A stretch of DNA of 64,000 bases from Manihot esculenta (Eukaryota; Streptophyta; Magnoliopsida; Malpighiales; Euphorbiaceae). Of the stretch, positions 49,501 through 59,783 are shown in pieces. A model generated the notes under the pieces. The model ran no database searches and was not told the DNA's origin. It saw nothing but the letters and a program-made list of their open reading frames with translations. Position 1 is the first letter of the stretch. Each line of letters begins with the position of its first letter. The DNA lies in assembly GCF_001659605.2 (NCBI RefSeq), contig NC_035161.2:41993956-42057955 (forward strand). The letters run 5' to 3'. The position numbers and the translations under genes were made by a program.

Positions 49501-52500
49501 GTTCCCTTCTTTCAGCAGTTACCCTGCCTCACTTCAGCCTAGTGAACAGCAGCAAAAGGCAGCAGACAACCTTGTAATGATGCTTGACCTGGCACCACCT
49601 GGAAAAGAGGAAGCTCTTCTTCCTGACTTCACGCCAAATCCTATTCTGGAGGTATGTTGCTATTATTTTGTGCACTCAGATTTGACCTAGCCCCCACAAC
49701 AAATGTTAGGAAATGTTTATAGATCTTTACATTCTGATACAAGATGTTCAAGTTTTACCATATGACATTTGGTTTCTTGGTCCACTATTTTACCAATGTC
49801 TAGCAGCTTAGACAAAGCTTTGTCGAACTATTTTTGTTGTTATATAATTTTAGATGAATGAGAGGAAGATTGTACCATCATTGCTAACAATGGCAGAATA
49901 TGCAGGCTGTTACTTTTTTGAGTTGTAGGTAAGCTAAGAGATCATTATCTATTTTTTGTTAGGTAAGATTCCTAGTGCATGGATATTGAATTACTTAGGA
50001 TGCTGTTGGATCAAAAAACATGGAGGATGTCCTGCATTGCAGCCAGTCATAGTGCAAATATGATTTCTCCAATATTCTTTAAAAGAGTAGTGAGAAAAAG
50101 CCTTCAAAAGATAATCAAAGAAAACACATGCATGTGATCCCCCACCACCCAAGAGTAGGGAATATCTGCTGACTGAAACTGATAGCCATTGTGTTTTTCA
50201 GCGCTTCTATCATTATCTTGAGCTAAAATCAAAGCAACCAGACGCTGCTGTACCCTCATTAGACAGAACGCTTAAGAGGATAACTGAACCTGATCCACAA
50301 CTTTTTTCTGAAAGCAAATCTGTTATTGAATCATTCTGTCAAAGCTTTGAAGTTAAGAAGAATCCAAAGGTCTGCTTTCCTAATACTACTAATAAAATGT
50401 TTTATGCTGCCTAGTTCATCATAGGTATTAACAAAAGTAATGTGGTTTGCAGCTAAAGAAATCAACCAGGCGATTTTTGCGAGAGAAGCCATCTGGCTCA
50501 GATGATGAAGGGGGTTATGGAGATGCATCAAATGCTCTAGCCATCAAGTCTGATGAAATCAAACTCTTAGTTAAGGTTGATAAAATTGGGGATTCAACTC
50601 CTATCCAAGATTTTGAAGCCATGATGTCCCGCAGAGATAGCCCAGATTGGGTCGCTAAAGCAATCAAAGATATGGAAAATAAGATATGCAACATAGTGGA
50701 GAATTGCAGAGGAGGGGATAACTTCCATAAAGCATTGGAATGTTTGGTAGCCCTTCGCAAGGGTTGCATCCTTGAGCAGGTAATTCTCTTTTTTTGGGCG
50801 TGGTTCACAAATTTGGGTAATTTAGCTTTTTTTTTTTAATGTGTTTTTGGTTTTTTATTATAATTTCATATATACTAGAGGCAATTATTCCATTTGCAAC
50901 ATATGGTCCCTAACTTCGACAGTAGTTGGTGTAATGACTGATGACATCAACATGGACAAGGATAGATCTAAAAATTCCTGTTAGCGAGGGAAATATACTT
51001 GCATGTACATTTTAGAATTTTTTTTTTTTTATCTAGATCGGTCATAAGGTATTGCAATGTCTATCTATTTTACATGTAAATGGCACATATTTTTATTATG
51101 CTTTTGTCATAAACTGAATCTAGGCAAAATATAACTAGTTTATATCATCTCATTTTGTATATTTGATGCATGTATGTATATAGATGAAATGCTTTGATAT
51201 AGAAGATAACATTTGATTTTAATGTAATTTATTTTTAAAATGGATTTAAAATAATTTTTTTATAATGTATTTTAAATATGTACTAGGCAAAATTTTCCTT
51301 TACTTTTATTTTATATTTACTCTAATTTATTTTTGTGGCGTAAATGTTTGCCCTTGAAATTGTTTTCTACACTGCCTGGTTTCATGTTGAACTTTAAGTG
51401 TGTTTTCTCCGTGGTGTGAAAAAGGAAAATTGATGAATTCTAAATTGGACATGTAAGATGACAAGAATTCTAAATTGGGCATGTAAGATGACAAGAAACA
51501 ATTGGGTAATTTTTGTGTGTTTTCTCTATTGAATTAAGTGTGTCTATATACATATTACAATGTCTTGCTAAGGCAATTCCTAAAAGTTCTCTATCAATTA
51601 GCCTATAATTATGTAATCTCCTTTAATTATGTACAGATTATGTTCACACTCTAACACTCCTCAAATTAGAACATAAATATTTATCATGCCTAGTTTATTA
51701 AAAAGATATTCTATTTGAGGCTCATTTAAAGTTTTGGTGAGTAGATCACTTAGTTGCTTTCCTGTCTACATATAATTGGTGGAGATTGAATTTTTTTAAA
51801 TTTTCTCACGGATGAAATGACAATCAACTTCAATATATTTAGTCCGTTCATGGTATACTTTGAAAAGCAGCCTGATTATCACACTAAAGTTTCGTGAGTG
51901 ACCCAACATCCATACCAACTTCTTTCGGTGGATGATTTATCCATAGAATCTCACAAGTGGATTGAGTCATGACCCTATATTCTGATTTGGCACTGGATTT
52001 GGATACCACATTTTGCTTCTTACTTTTTCATGATACTAGATTTCCTTCAATAAATACACAATAGCCTGTAATCGACCTTCTATCACTTTTAGATCCCGTT
52101 TAATCGGTATCAGAAAAACACTCAAGTACAGTATGCTCATAAACACTCAAGTACAGTATGCTCATAATCACTGTAGAGTATATTGAGTCTAGGGTCCTTT
52201 TTAGATAACATAAAATTTGTTCTAGAGTGGCCCAGTGTTTCATCGTAGATGCAGACATGAACTGACTTACTGCAAAAGCAATATCTGGCCGAGTCATCAC
52301 CATAAGGTAATTTAGCTTTCCAACCAACCTCCAATACCTTTTTGGATCATCATAAAAGTATTTGTCATCCTTTTTGTTATATATATTAAGAATCATTAGA
52401 AAGTAAATATGTTAATATAGAAAGTAAATATTGATAGATGGGTCAGTTCCTTCATCTTAGGGATTGTATAATCATAGGCTTGATTTTCCTTCTTGTTTAG

Positions 52501-55500
52501 ATACAGTCTCTCATGTATAAATCGGTATCTTGTGTCTACGGATGTAACATTCTTTGAGTCCACTCCGTTTTTTCTGCCATCATCTGTTTATAACACCTAG
52601 AGGGAGGAAGATGAACTTTTGTTATACACTGTTCGCTCTTTGTCTCCTTAGACTATTCCTACACCTTCCGCTCATGTGCTAGGTTGTCCTCCCATCTTTT
52701 ATGTGTATTCCAAACGCTTAGAGGACTCTGACTCCGCTTCGCTATGCGCTTCTTCTTCGATAGATCCTACTCGCACTGATCCTTCACTGTCTGATTTGGA
52801 TTTGCTCATTGCTCTTCGCAAAGGTAAACGTACTTGCACTTATCCTATTTCATCTTGTGTCTCTTATGATTAATTGTCCTCTTCTTCTTGTTGTTTTGCC
52901 ACTGTTTTAGATTCTATTTTAGTTCCCAAAACTATTATTGAGGCTTTGTCCCATCCTGGTTAGCGTACTGCAATGGAAGAGAAAATGGTGGCCCTTGACA
53001 CTAATGGTACTTGGGAGTTGATGTCCTTGCCCCCAAGAAAGCGGGCTATTGGGTGCAAATGGGTGTTTGCAGTGAAAGTAAACCCTGATGGATCTGTTGC
53101 TCGCCTCAAGGCTCGTTTAGTAGCCAAAGGTTATGCACAAACTTATGGAGTTGACTATTCTGATACATCCAGTTGCTAAGCTCGCATCTGTTCGATTGTT
53201 TATTTCATTGGCAGCTGCACATGATTGGCCTTTGCATCAACTCGCATCTGTTTGATTGTTTATTTATTGGGCAGCTACACATGATTGGCCTTTGTATCAA
53301 CTGGATATTAAAAATGTTTTTCTTCGTGGTGATCTTCAGGAGGAGGTTTATATTGAGCAACCACCTGATTTTGTTGCTTAGTGGGAGTTAGGCAAGGTTT
53401 GTAGACTTCGAAAATCCCTTTATGGCTTGAAACAGAGTCCTCGTGCATGGTTTGGCAGGTTTAGTGAGGTGGTCCAACAGTTTGGAATGAAGATGAGTAA
53501 GTGTGATCACTCAGTGTTTTATAGAAATTCTGATAATGAAGTAATTCTGCTTGTAGTATATGTGGATGATATTGTTATTACAGGAAGTGACGTTGCTGGC
53601 ATCACATCCCTAAAAGAATTTCTTAAAACACAGTTTCATACAAAGGATTTGGGCTCTTGAAATATTTCTTGGAAATCGAAGTTATGCGGTGTAAGAAAGG
53701 CATTTTCTTATCTCAAAGAAAATATGTTCTTGATTTGTTGGCAAAAATAGAAAAATTGGGTGCTAAGCTTTGTAGTGCCCTAATGACCCCTAACCTTCAA
53801 CTTACCATAGAAGACAGTGAGCCATTTGTAGATCCTGAAAAATATAGAAGATTAGTTGGCAAGCCGAATTATTTGACGGTGACTCGTCCTGATATTGCAT
53901 ATTTAGTGAGTGTGGTAAGTCAGTTTATGTCCTCCCCTATTGTTGTCTAGTGGGATGCTCTGGGACAAATTTTTTGTTATCTTAAAGGGGTCTTGGGCGA
54001 TGCCTATTCTATGATAACTATGGGCACTCAAATATTGAATATTTTTCTAATACTGATTGGGCAGGTCCGAAGGTTGATAGACGGTCAACTACTAGATATT
54101 GTGTTTTTGTGGGAGGTAACCTAGTCTCATGGAAAAGTAAGAAATGTGGTCTCTCGTTCTAGTGCTGAATCTGAATATCGAGCCATGACACAAGCCATTT
54201 GTGAAGTCTTGTGGGTACGTCAACTATTGGAAGAAGTTGGGTTCACAAATTCGGTGCCTGCTAAGTTGTATGATAATCAAGCAGCTATCCACATTGCCTT
54301 CAATCCAATATTTCATGAGAGGACTAAACACACCAAGATTGATTGTCATTTTATTTGTGAAAAGGTCCAACAAAAGATAATATCAATAGGACATATCCGA
54401 ACTGGAGAACAACTAGGAGATATCTTCACTAAAGCTCTAAATGGGACTCGAGTTGATTATATATGTAACAAGTTGGGCATGATTAACATCTATGCTTTAA
54501 CTTGGGGGGTGTGTTATAGGTTATAGGAAGTAAATATGTTAATATAGAAAGTAAATATTGATAGTTGGGTCAGTCCCTTCATCTTAGGGATTGTATAATC
54601 ATAGACTTGATTTTTCTTCCTGATTAGATACAGTCTTTCATGTATAAATAGGTTGTAATTTCTATTGTAAAATACAACAAATATTATCTTTCTATAGTGT
54701 GCTATAGGGTTTAGCTCCATCTTTCTAGTTTTTACAACTCAAGGATATACTTCATTTAAGACAGAAAAATTTTCTTTTTACTCCTCAAGACTTTGACTTC
54801 CAAAAAATATTTAAGTTGTCCAAGTCTTTGATGTGAAAACTCGCTTGCAAGTAGTTTTTGAGAGAAGAGAATCCTACACTATCATTTTCAGTAATAACAA
54901 TATTATCAATATACACAATAAGAAAAAATAATACTAGTATCTGAATTTCTATAAAAAACTGAGTGGTTACACTTGCTTTTTTTCAATTCAAATTCTTGAA
55001 CTTCACTGAACTTGCCAAATCATGCACAAAAATTCTGCTTCAAACCATACAAAGATTTCTTCAAGCGGCAGCTTTTTTCATACTCTCCCTGAGCAACAAA
55101 CCCTGATGATTGCTCCATATACACCTCCTCTTAGGTTACTATGTAAAAAAGCATTTTTGATATCTAACTGGTGTAAAGGCCAATGCTAAGATGCAGCTAG
55201 AGAGATGAACAAGCAAATCGAGGTTTGTGAGTGTCAGAATAGTTAATGCCATAGGTTTGTGTATAACCTTTGGCGACAAGACGAGTCTTAAGCCTCGATA
55301 CAAAACCATCTGGATTTACTTTGATGGCAAAAATCCATTTATAGCCCACAGCCTTCTTGCCAGAAAGTAAATCAACTAGTTTCCAAGTATGATTTTCATC
55401 TAGAGCCTTGATCTCATCAAACATTGCATCACGCCATCCAGAATGAGCCACGGCCTCTTTAACTGTCTTAGGGAAATTGAATCTAGAGAAGTAATTAAGG

Positions 55501-58500
55501 AGGTAGAAGAAGGAGACATGTAATCACAAGAAATAAAATTAACAATAGAATAGGTATACTTGCATTGTCGTTTACCTTTATGAAGACTAATGGGGAGGTC
55601 AAGGTCACTCGGTGGTGGATTTGATGGTGAAAAAAATTCTGGTGCAGGACATATATCATCAAGTACTGGTCTTCGAGAGTAAACTTGAACAACTTACTGT
55701 TTAATAGGAGGCTGAGTATTAGGAGGAATGTTATCATTAGATGGTGCAACAGAAGGCATATTTGAAGAGTTCCCACCATCAGATATGATTCTATAGATGA
55801 GCCATTCATTGTCCTCTTCTTGACCAATAGAGGTTTGTGCAACAGGATAAAAAGGAATTTGCTCGAAAAATGCTACATCTGTTGAGATCAGATATTTATT
55901 AAGGTCTGAGGAGTAACACCGATACCTCTTCTGAAGGCAGAAATATAAAAGAAAACACACTTTAAAGCTTTAGGATCAAATTTAGTTGCATGAGGTCTGA
56001 AATTTCAAACATAGCAAGTGCTACCAAAAAATCGTAGTTTCAATAGAAATAATAGCTTCTTAGGAAAGAGGACATTATAAGGAGTATTATCGTTTAGTAT
56101 TGGGGAGAGCATGCGATTAATGAGGAAGCATGTAGTAAGATAGCATCGGTCCAAAATTGCTTAGGAACTTGCATTTGAAATAATAGAGTTCAAGCAGTCT
56201 CAATGAAATGTCGATTCTTTCTTTCAGCTACTCCATTTTGAGCGAGTGTATCAACACATGACGATTGGTGAAGAATATCATGTTAAGTCATATAAGTCTA
56301 GAATAATTATGACATATATTTTTTAACATTGTCGCTTCACAAAATTTGCACAGAAACATTAAATTGAGTCTTGATTTCAGCATAAAAGGCAGAAAATGAG
56401 AAAATACATCCGAATGATGTTTCATAAAATAAATCCAAGTCATTTTGGAGAGATCATCCACAAAAGTGATAAAATATCTGAATCCGGTCTTAGACCCAAC
56501 CGGACATGGGCCCCAAACGTCCGAATGAATTAATTCCAAAGTAGTTTCATCTTGTTTATTGACTCTAAAACTTAAAGAGCTTGATGATTTTTTTGCAAAA
56601 TGACACGACTCACATTTCAGTAAAGATACCTTATGAAATTAAGGACATAATTTTTTCAAAACCGATGAAGAAGGATGTCCTAATCAACAATGTGCTTCGA
56701 ACGGAGACACGACATTAGAGCAGGCAACAGACTGAGGCACCCATGCATTCAAAATGTAGAGACCCCAGATACATGTCTTTTATCAATAATTTGCTTTGTC
56801 ACAAGATTCTGAATGAGACAATGATCAGAAAAAAACGAAACACTACAATTTAGATATTTGATAAGTGATAGCGGTTGTCGAAGCCGTCAAAAATAAATCT
56901 ATTAAACAATCAACAATTAACTTGTAGATAGTGGCAATAGGGTCGAACCACAGGGATTTGACACTACGGCTTTTCCTAATAATGACTTGGACAAGTAAAT
57001 AACAAGAAATTAAAAGAGGGGGGTTTTGTTTTGATGATTAAAACTAAATAGTAAGAGAAAGCAATAATTTAAATAGATGAGAATTTCAATAAGAGAAAAG
57101 CTTCTAGTTAAAGTATGGATCTATTTCAGATTGTTTAGAATTGATCATTGATTCTTTAACACTCCTATTTATTTCAATAAATTAGTTTAGGATGTGGAAG
57201 ACGCTTCTCACAATCTAAATTCCTCCTTAGTTCTAGTTTGATTAGGAAACGTTCGCTAATCAAACACTAGTTAACAAGTTGCTAAGGAACGTCCTTGGGG
57301 CTTTTAGCATCGAACAACTGTTAACTGCATTAAGACTTAGAGAAATCTAATTCTAACATTGTCAACCGCGTGGTCAAGTTTAGATTATGCAACTTGATTA
57401 AATGTGTGTTTAAATAATCTAAGCAATTACAGACCTAAATTATTCAAACAATTGTTACTCAAGCAATTAAAAGCAATAGGCCTAAATTGATTTTAAAAGC
57501 AAAGCAACAATTATAGAAAGATCAAATTGCATAAATATTGAAAATAAATAGAAGTTTAACAATGGAGATTTAAATCTCCCAATTCATCACAAATCTGAAT
57601 TTTCCAACTTCAACTAGAAAAGATGGATTTAGCCACTCATGGTGGACAAAATCACAAAAGAAAAGAAGGAGACAAACTGCTGTATTTTTCTGCAGAATTG
57701 CTGAAGATGAGATGCTGTGATGCCCCCTTGCTGGTTTGATTGCTGTCCATTTTATAGGTGGAGAGTCCCAATTTAATTAGGGCTTGTAAATCCCAATTTG
57801 ATTTGGTCTTTGTAGTCTTGATTCCCCTTTTTCCTTTGAATTTCGTTGTAAGTGGAATTTCTTGGGTGGAAGACTCTCTTGAGACTCTTAAAATTGAGTT
57901 GGAACTGGTCTTGAAGAGTTTGAAGTGTGGTAGGAATGCAATGCTTTTGAATCTGAAATTTTTCTCTCTTCCCGCGCTTCTGTCTGCCTCTGCTGTCATT
58001 TTGATTTGGGCAGTGATTTGCCCAGATCGTTGCCCCAATCACTGTCTGTGAGTTAATCCCAATTTTCTGCTTTCTGTCTCTGCGAGTGATTTGGGCGGGT
58101 GATTTGGGCAGATCGCTTGCCCAAATCACTTCTGACTGTTGCCTCCAGGTTTCTGCTTCAGTTTGATCTGGGCAGTGATTTGGCCAAGTTACTGACCCAA
58201 TCACTTTTCTGTCATTTTCTGCACTTTTTCTCCACTTTTCCAATTTCTTCCTTTTTTTGTAAAAACAAAATAAAAACTATAAATTAAGCTGAAAAATGTA
58301 TAAATAAGCAATAATAAATATAATAAAAATGTGGCTAATATAAGGATTACCTGTCATGTGATCCGTGGCACCAGAATCAATGATCCATTTGTGTGAGGAG
58401 AAAATAAGGCAAGTTTTACTTGACTTAGTATTAGGAATTATTGGGATGGACACTCTTAATAGAAGATTATGATACTGAGCATGTTCTTTAATATGGTAGG

Positions 58501-59783
58501 ACATTTCAACCAATTTTCAAAAAATCACTTTATAAAAACCCTTCTCCCAATAATTCAAGACACAAAACCAAACTAGACCATAAAACAATGCACCTAAAGA
58601 TTGAAAAGCCAAAAAAGAAAACAGGTTGTCGTTTGAACCTGTAGAGCATCCAACCAATGAAAGACCTTGTTACACGAGCTCCGATGACTGGGGCATGATT
58701 GGGAAATGGCCGAAATACGGTGGGGACACTCGGAAAGAAGATTGAAGGTCCGCCGGAGGTCCTACACACCTACGCTTGCCGGCGTGTGAAGGAGAAGCAA
58801 AAAGGAAACTCAGGGCATGAAGCTCATGCATTGTCCAAATGGTCACCGAATTTTGGGGATGGACCGTAATCAAGGGTACGCTCCTCCCATTGACGGTAGT
58901 GAGATCCAACGACTATCGAAAATAATGATCCACGATTGGCAGAAGCCAAAACCCACAACTGGCATAAGTCAAAACGCAGAAAAATAGATCTAGAGTTCTG
59001 ATACCATGTAATATGACGAGAAATAATTGGGTAATTACTATTTGTTTTCTTTATTGAAATAAGCGTGTCTATACACAGATTATAAGGCCTTGTTAAGACA
59101 ACTTCTAATAATTCTTTATCACTCGATTAGTATTAATTAACTTATGATTATGTATTCTCTTTTAGTTATGTACAGATTATGTTCACACTCTAACACGACA
59201 TAATTGGAGGGCTTTTGATGTGGTGCTTTAATGCAGCCATATCCATCTTTTAATTGAGTTGCCAACATTCCAGGCTTGATCTGTACACCAACTAAATTTT
59301 GTATAGTTTGCAGGAGAAAAAGAAACGAGCACTGATTCAGAAGAGGAACTTTTTGAGTATTGTTGACATGAATGCAATCTTAATGCATAAAGTTAACCTG
59401 TTCCCTGACTTTTTTTTTGACGGCACCTTGATGTATTAGTAATATACCAGTCATAAAGAGGTGTTCCAATAATAGCTGGTTAACTTTTGGAAGCTTCTTC
59501 CATGGCAGGAACCAAAGCAATTCAACGAATTCCTTCACCATCTTTTTAGACTCAGCCAGGAGAAAAACCTTGGCAGTTTCTGGGAATTTCTTGCTTCCAA
59601 AGATATCACATTGATTTCCAAGTCAGAAGCCATAGACAGGTTTTTGTTCCACATCTTACTTGTTGTAGTTGTGTAATATTGCGATATCAGCCGTTAATCT
59701 CGTGCTGTTCTATTTTGTTCAGTGAGGTTACAGATGATGAAGCGAGAAAGTTTCTGGTTAAAAGGGAGCCAAAGCTGGAGTGA
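46574..59783 (+). CDS. KU80: KU80, DNA double-strand break repair subunit
   Basis: Twelve exons: 46574-46588, 47238-47330, 47493-47544, 47734-47865, 48077-48480, 48735-49021, 49134-49329, 49445-49651, 50202-50369, 50453-50779, 59509-59639 and 59723-59783; all GT-AG and in phase, 690 residues. N-terminal von Willebrand A-like domain (MARNREGLILLLDVGPSM, to about residue 215), Ku core/beta-barrel (VTIFRGDLEI, IKGYRYGPQV, ASNILRHYYIKDVNI, VAIVRCVWRQGQGNVV, PDSFFFNVLPFAEDVREF), then C-terminal part (KPSGSDDEG, ALRKGCILEQEPKQFNEFL, end KREPKLE). KU80 pairs with KU70 as a ring that binds broken DNA ends for non-homologous end joining and guards telomeres in the nucleus. Coding sequence is intact, but intron 10 is 8729 bp and filled with retrotransposons, so complete mRNA depends on splicing across it. 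Confidence 0.97.
51434..51495. repeat. 30 bp tandem duplication at the edge of the copia element
   Basis: AATTCTAAATTGG.CATGTAAG plus ATGACAAG is present twice in a row with one difference. The second copy includes the first bases of the 3' LTR, so the duplication arose after the copia insertion. Confidence 0.8.
51482..51656 (-). repeat. 3' LTR of KU80-intron copia element
   Basis: 175 bp, partner of 59007-59195. They share ATTATGTACAGATTATGTTC and TTCACACTCTAACA, with many substitutions in between, so the insertion is old. Confidence 0.87.
52396..54736 (+). mobile_element. Second copia element nested in the first, plus orientation, internally deleted
   Basis: The right LTR is 54512-54736 (225 bp, TGTTATAGG...TTTTTACA) with a purine-rich TTGGGGGG tract before it. 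The left LTR survives only as 52396-52522, then jumps straight into polyprotein sequence (RYLVSTDVTFFESTP, from about 52523), so gag, protease and integrase have been lost. RT starts at 52973 (MEEKMVALDTNGTWELMSLP), with YVDDIVI at about 53562-53580, RNase H at 54146-54480 (SRSSAESEYRAM, KLYDNQAAIHIA, DIFTKAL). Flanks AATCA (52391-52395) and ACTCA (54737-54741) may be the target duplication. Stops and a 65 bp tandem duplication (about 53175-53300) break RT. Confidence 0.85.
54512..54736 (+). repeat. 3' LTR of the nested copia element
   Basis: 225 bp. The left partner (52396-52522) shares AAGTAAATATGTTAATATAG and GGGATTGTATAATCATAG but lacks its last ~100 bases. Confidence 0.83.
56870..58330. 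mobile_element. Unclassified ~1.46 kb insertion inside the outer copia element
   Basis: Copia coding sequence stops near 56865 and resumes near 58330 at the protease motif, so the segment between is foreign to it. It starts about TGATAGCGGTTGTCGAAG, includes GGGTCGAACCACAGGGATTTG, an AT-rich middle and a hairpin-rich end (57990-58210). No transposase or polyprotein is present; ORFs at 57652-58243 overlap on both strands. The GTCGAACCACAGGGA motif is one I associate with a widespread plant repeat, but I cannot name the class. Confidence 0.6.
58085..58130. repeat. Perfect 12 bp inverted repeat (hairpin) in the unclassified insert
   Basis: AGTGATTTGGGC at 58085-58096 and its exact reverse complement GCCCAAATCACT at 58119-58130, with a 22-base loop. 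A further GTGATTTGGGC copy lies in the loop. Related arms also occur at 58003-58045 and 58170-58205. Confidence 0.8.
59007..59195 (-). repeat. 5' LTR of KU80-intron copia element
   Basis: 189 bp, adjoining the tRNA-Met primer-binding site (58995-59006 on the minus strand). Confidence 0.87.

Larger units (their letters stand above)
52100..58513 (-). pseudogene. Copia polyprotein remains (KU80 intron, outer element)
   Basis: Broken minus-strand fragments. Protease carries DSGATDHMT; integrase carries HSDVWGPCPVGSKTGFRYF and FVDDLSKMTW; RT carries WKLVDLLSGKKAVGYKWIF; and the RNase H side carries RRLVGKLNYL-like wording and TRPDIAFAVSQFMS. Gag is largely missing between 58513 and the primer-binding site. 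A 26 bp tandem duplication lies near 52115-52165. Stops and frameshifts abound. Confidence 0.85.
51482..59195 (-). mobile_element. Ty1/copia element in KU80 intron 10, minus orientation, with nested insertions
   Basis: LTRs are 51482-51656 (3', 175 bp) and 59007-59195 (5', 189 bp), with TGTTAGAGTG...TTACA ends on the minus strand. The primer-binding site TGGTATCAGAAC reads on the minus strand directly beside the 5' LTR (58995-59006). The flanks GGACA (just before the first copy of the 30 bp duplication's LTR start) and CGACA (59196-59200) make an imperfect target duplication. Coding remains on the minus strand: protease site WIIDSGATDHMTG (about 58340-58400), integrase core (56539-56288), integrase-RT linker (55960-55495), RT start (55451-55197) and RT/RNase H tail (52390-52100). 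It is cut by an opposite-facing copia element (52396-54736) and by an unclassified insert (56870-58330). Confidence 0.88.

Noticed and set aside
57652..58243. ORFs of 97-156 codons in the KU80-intron insert
   Set aside because: They overlap on both strands, follow the hairpin repeats, and match no transposase or other family.
39536..59783. A functional cluster linking cornichon, PBF1 and KU80
   Set aside because: Their functions are in unrelated pathways; only the cornichon-PBF1 shared promoter gives a sequence-based reason for linkage.
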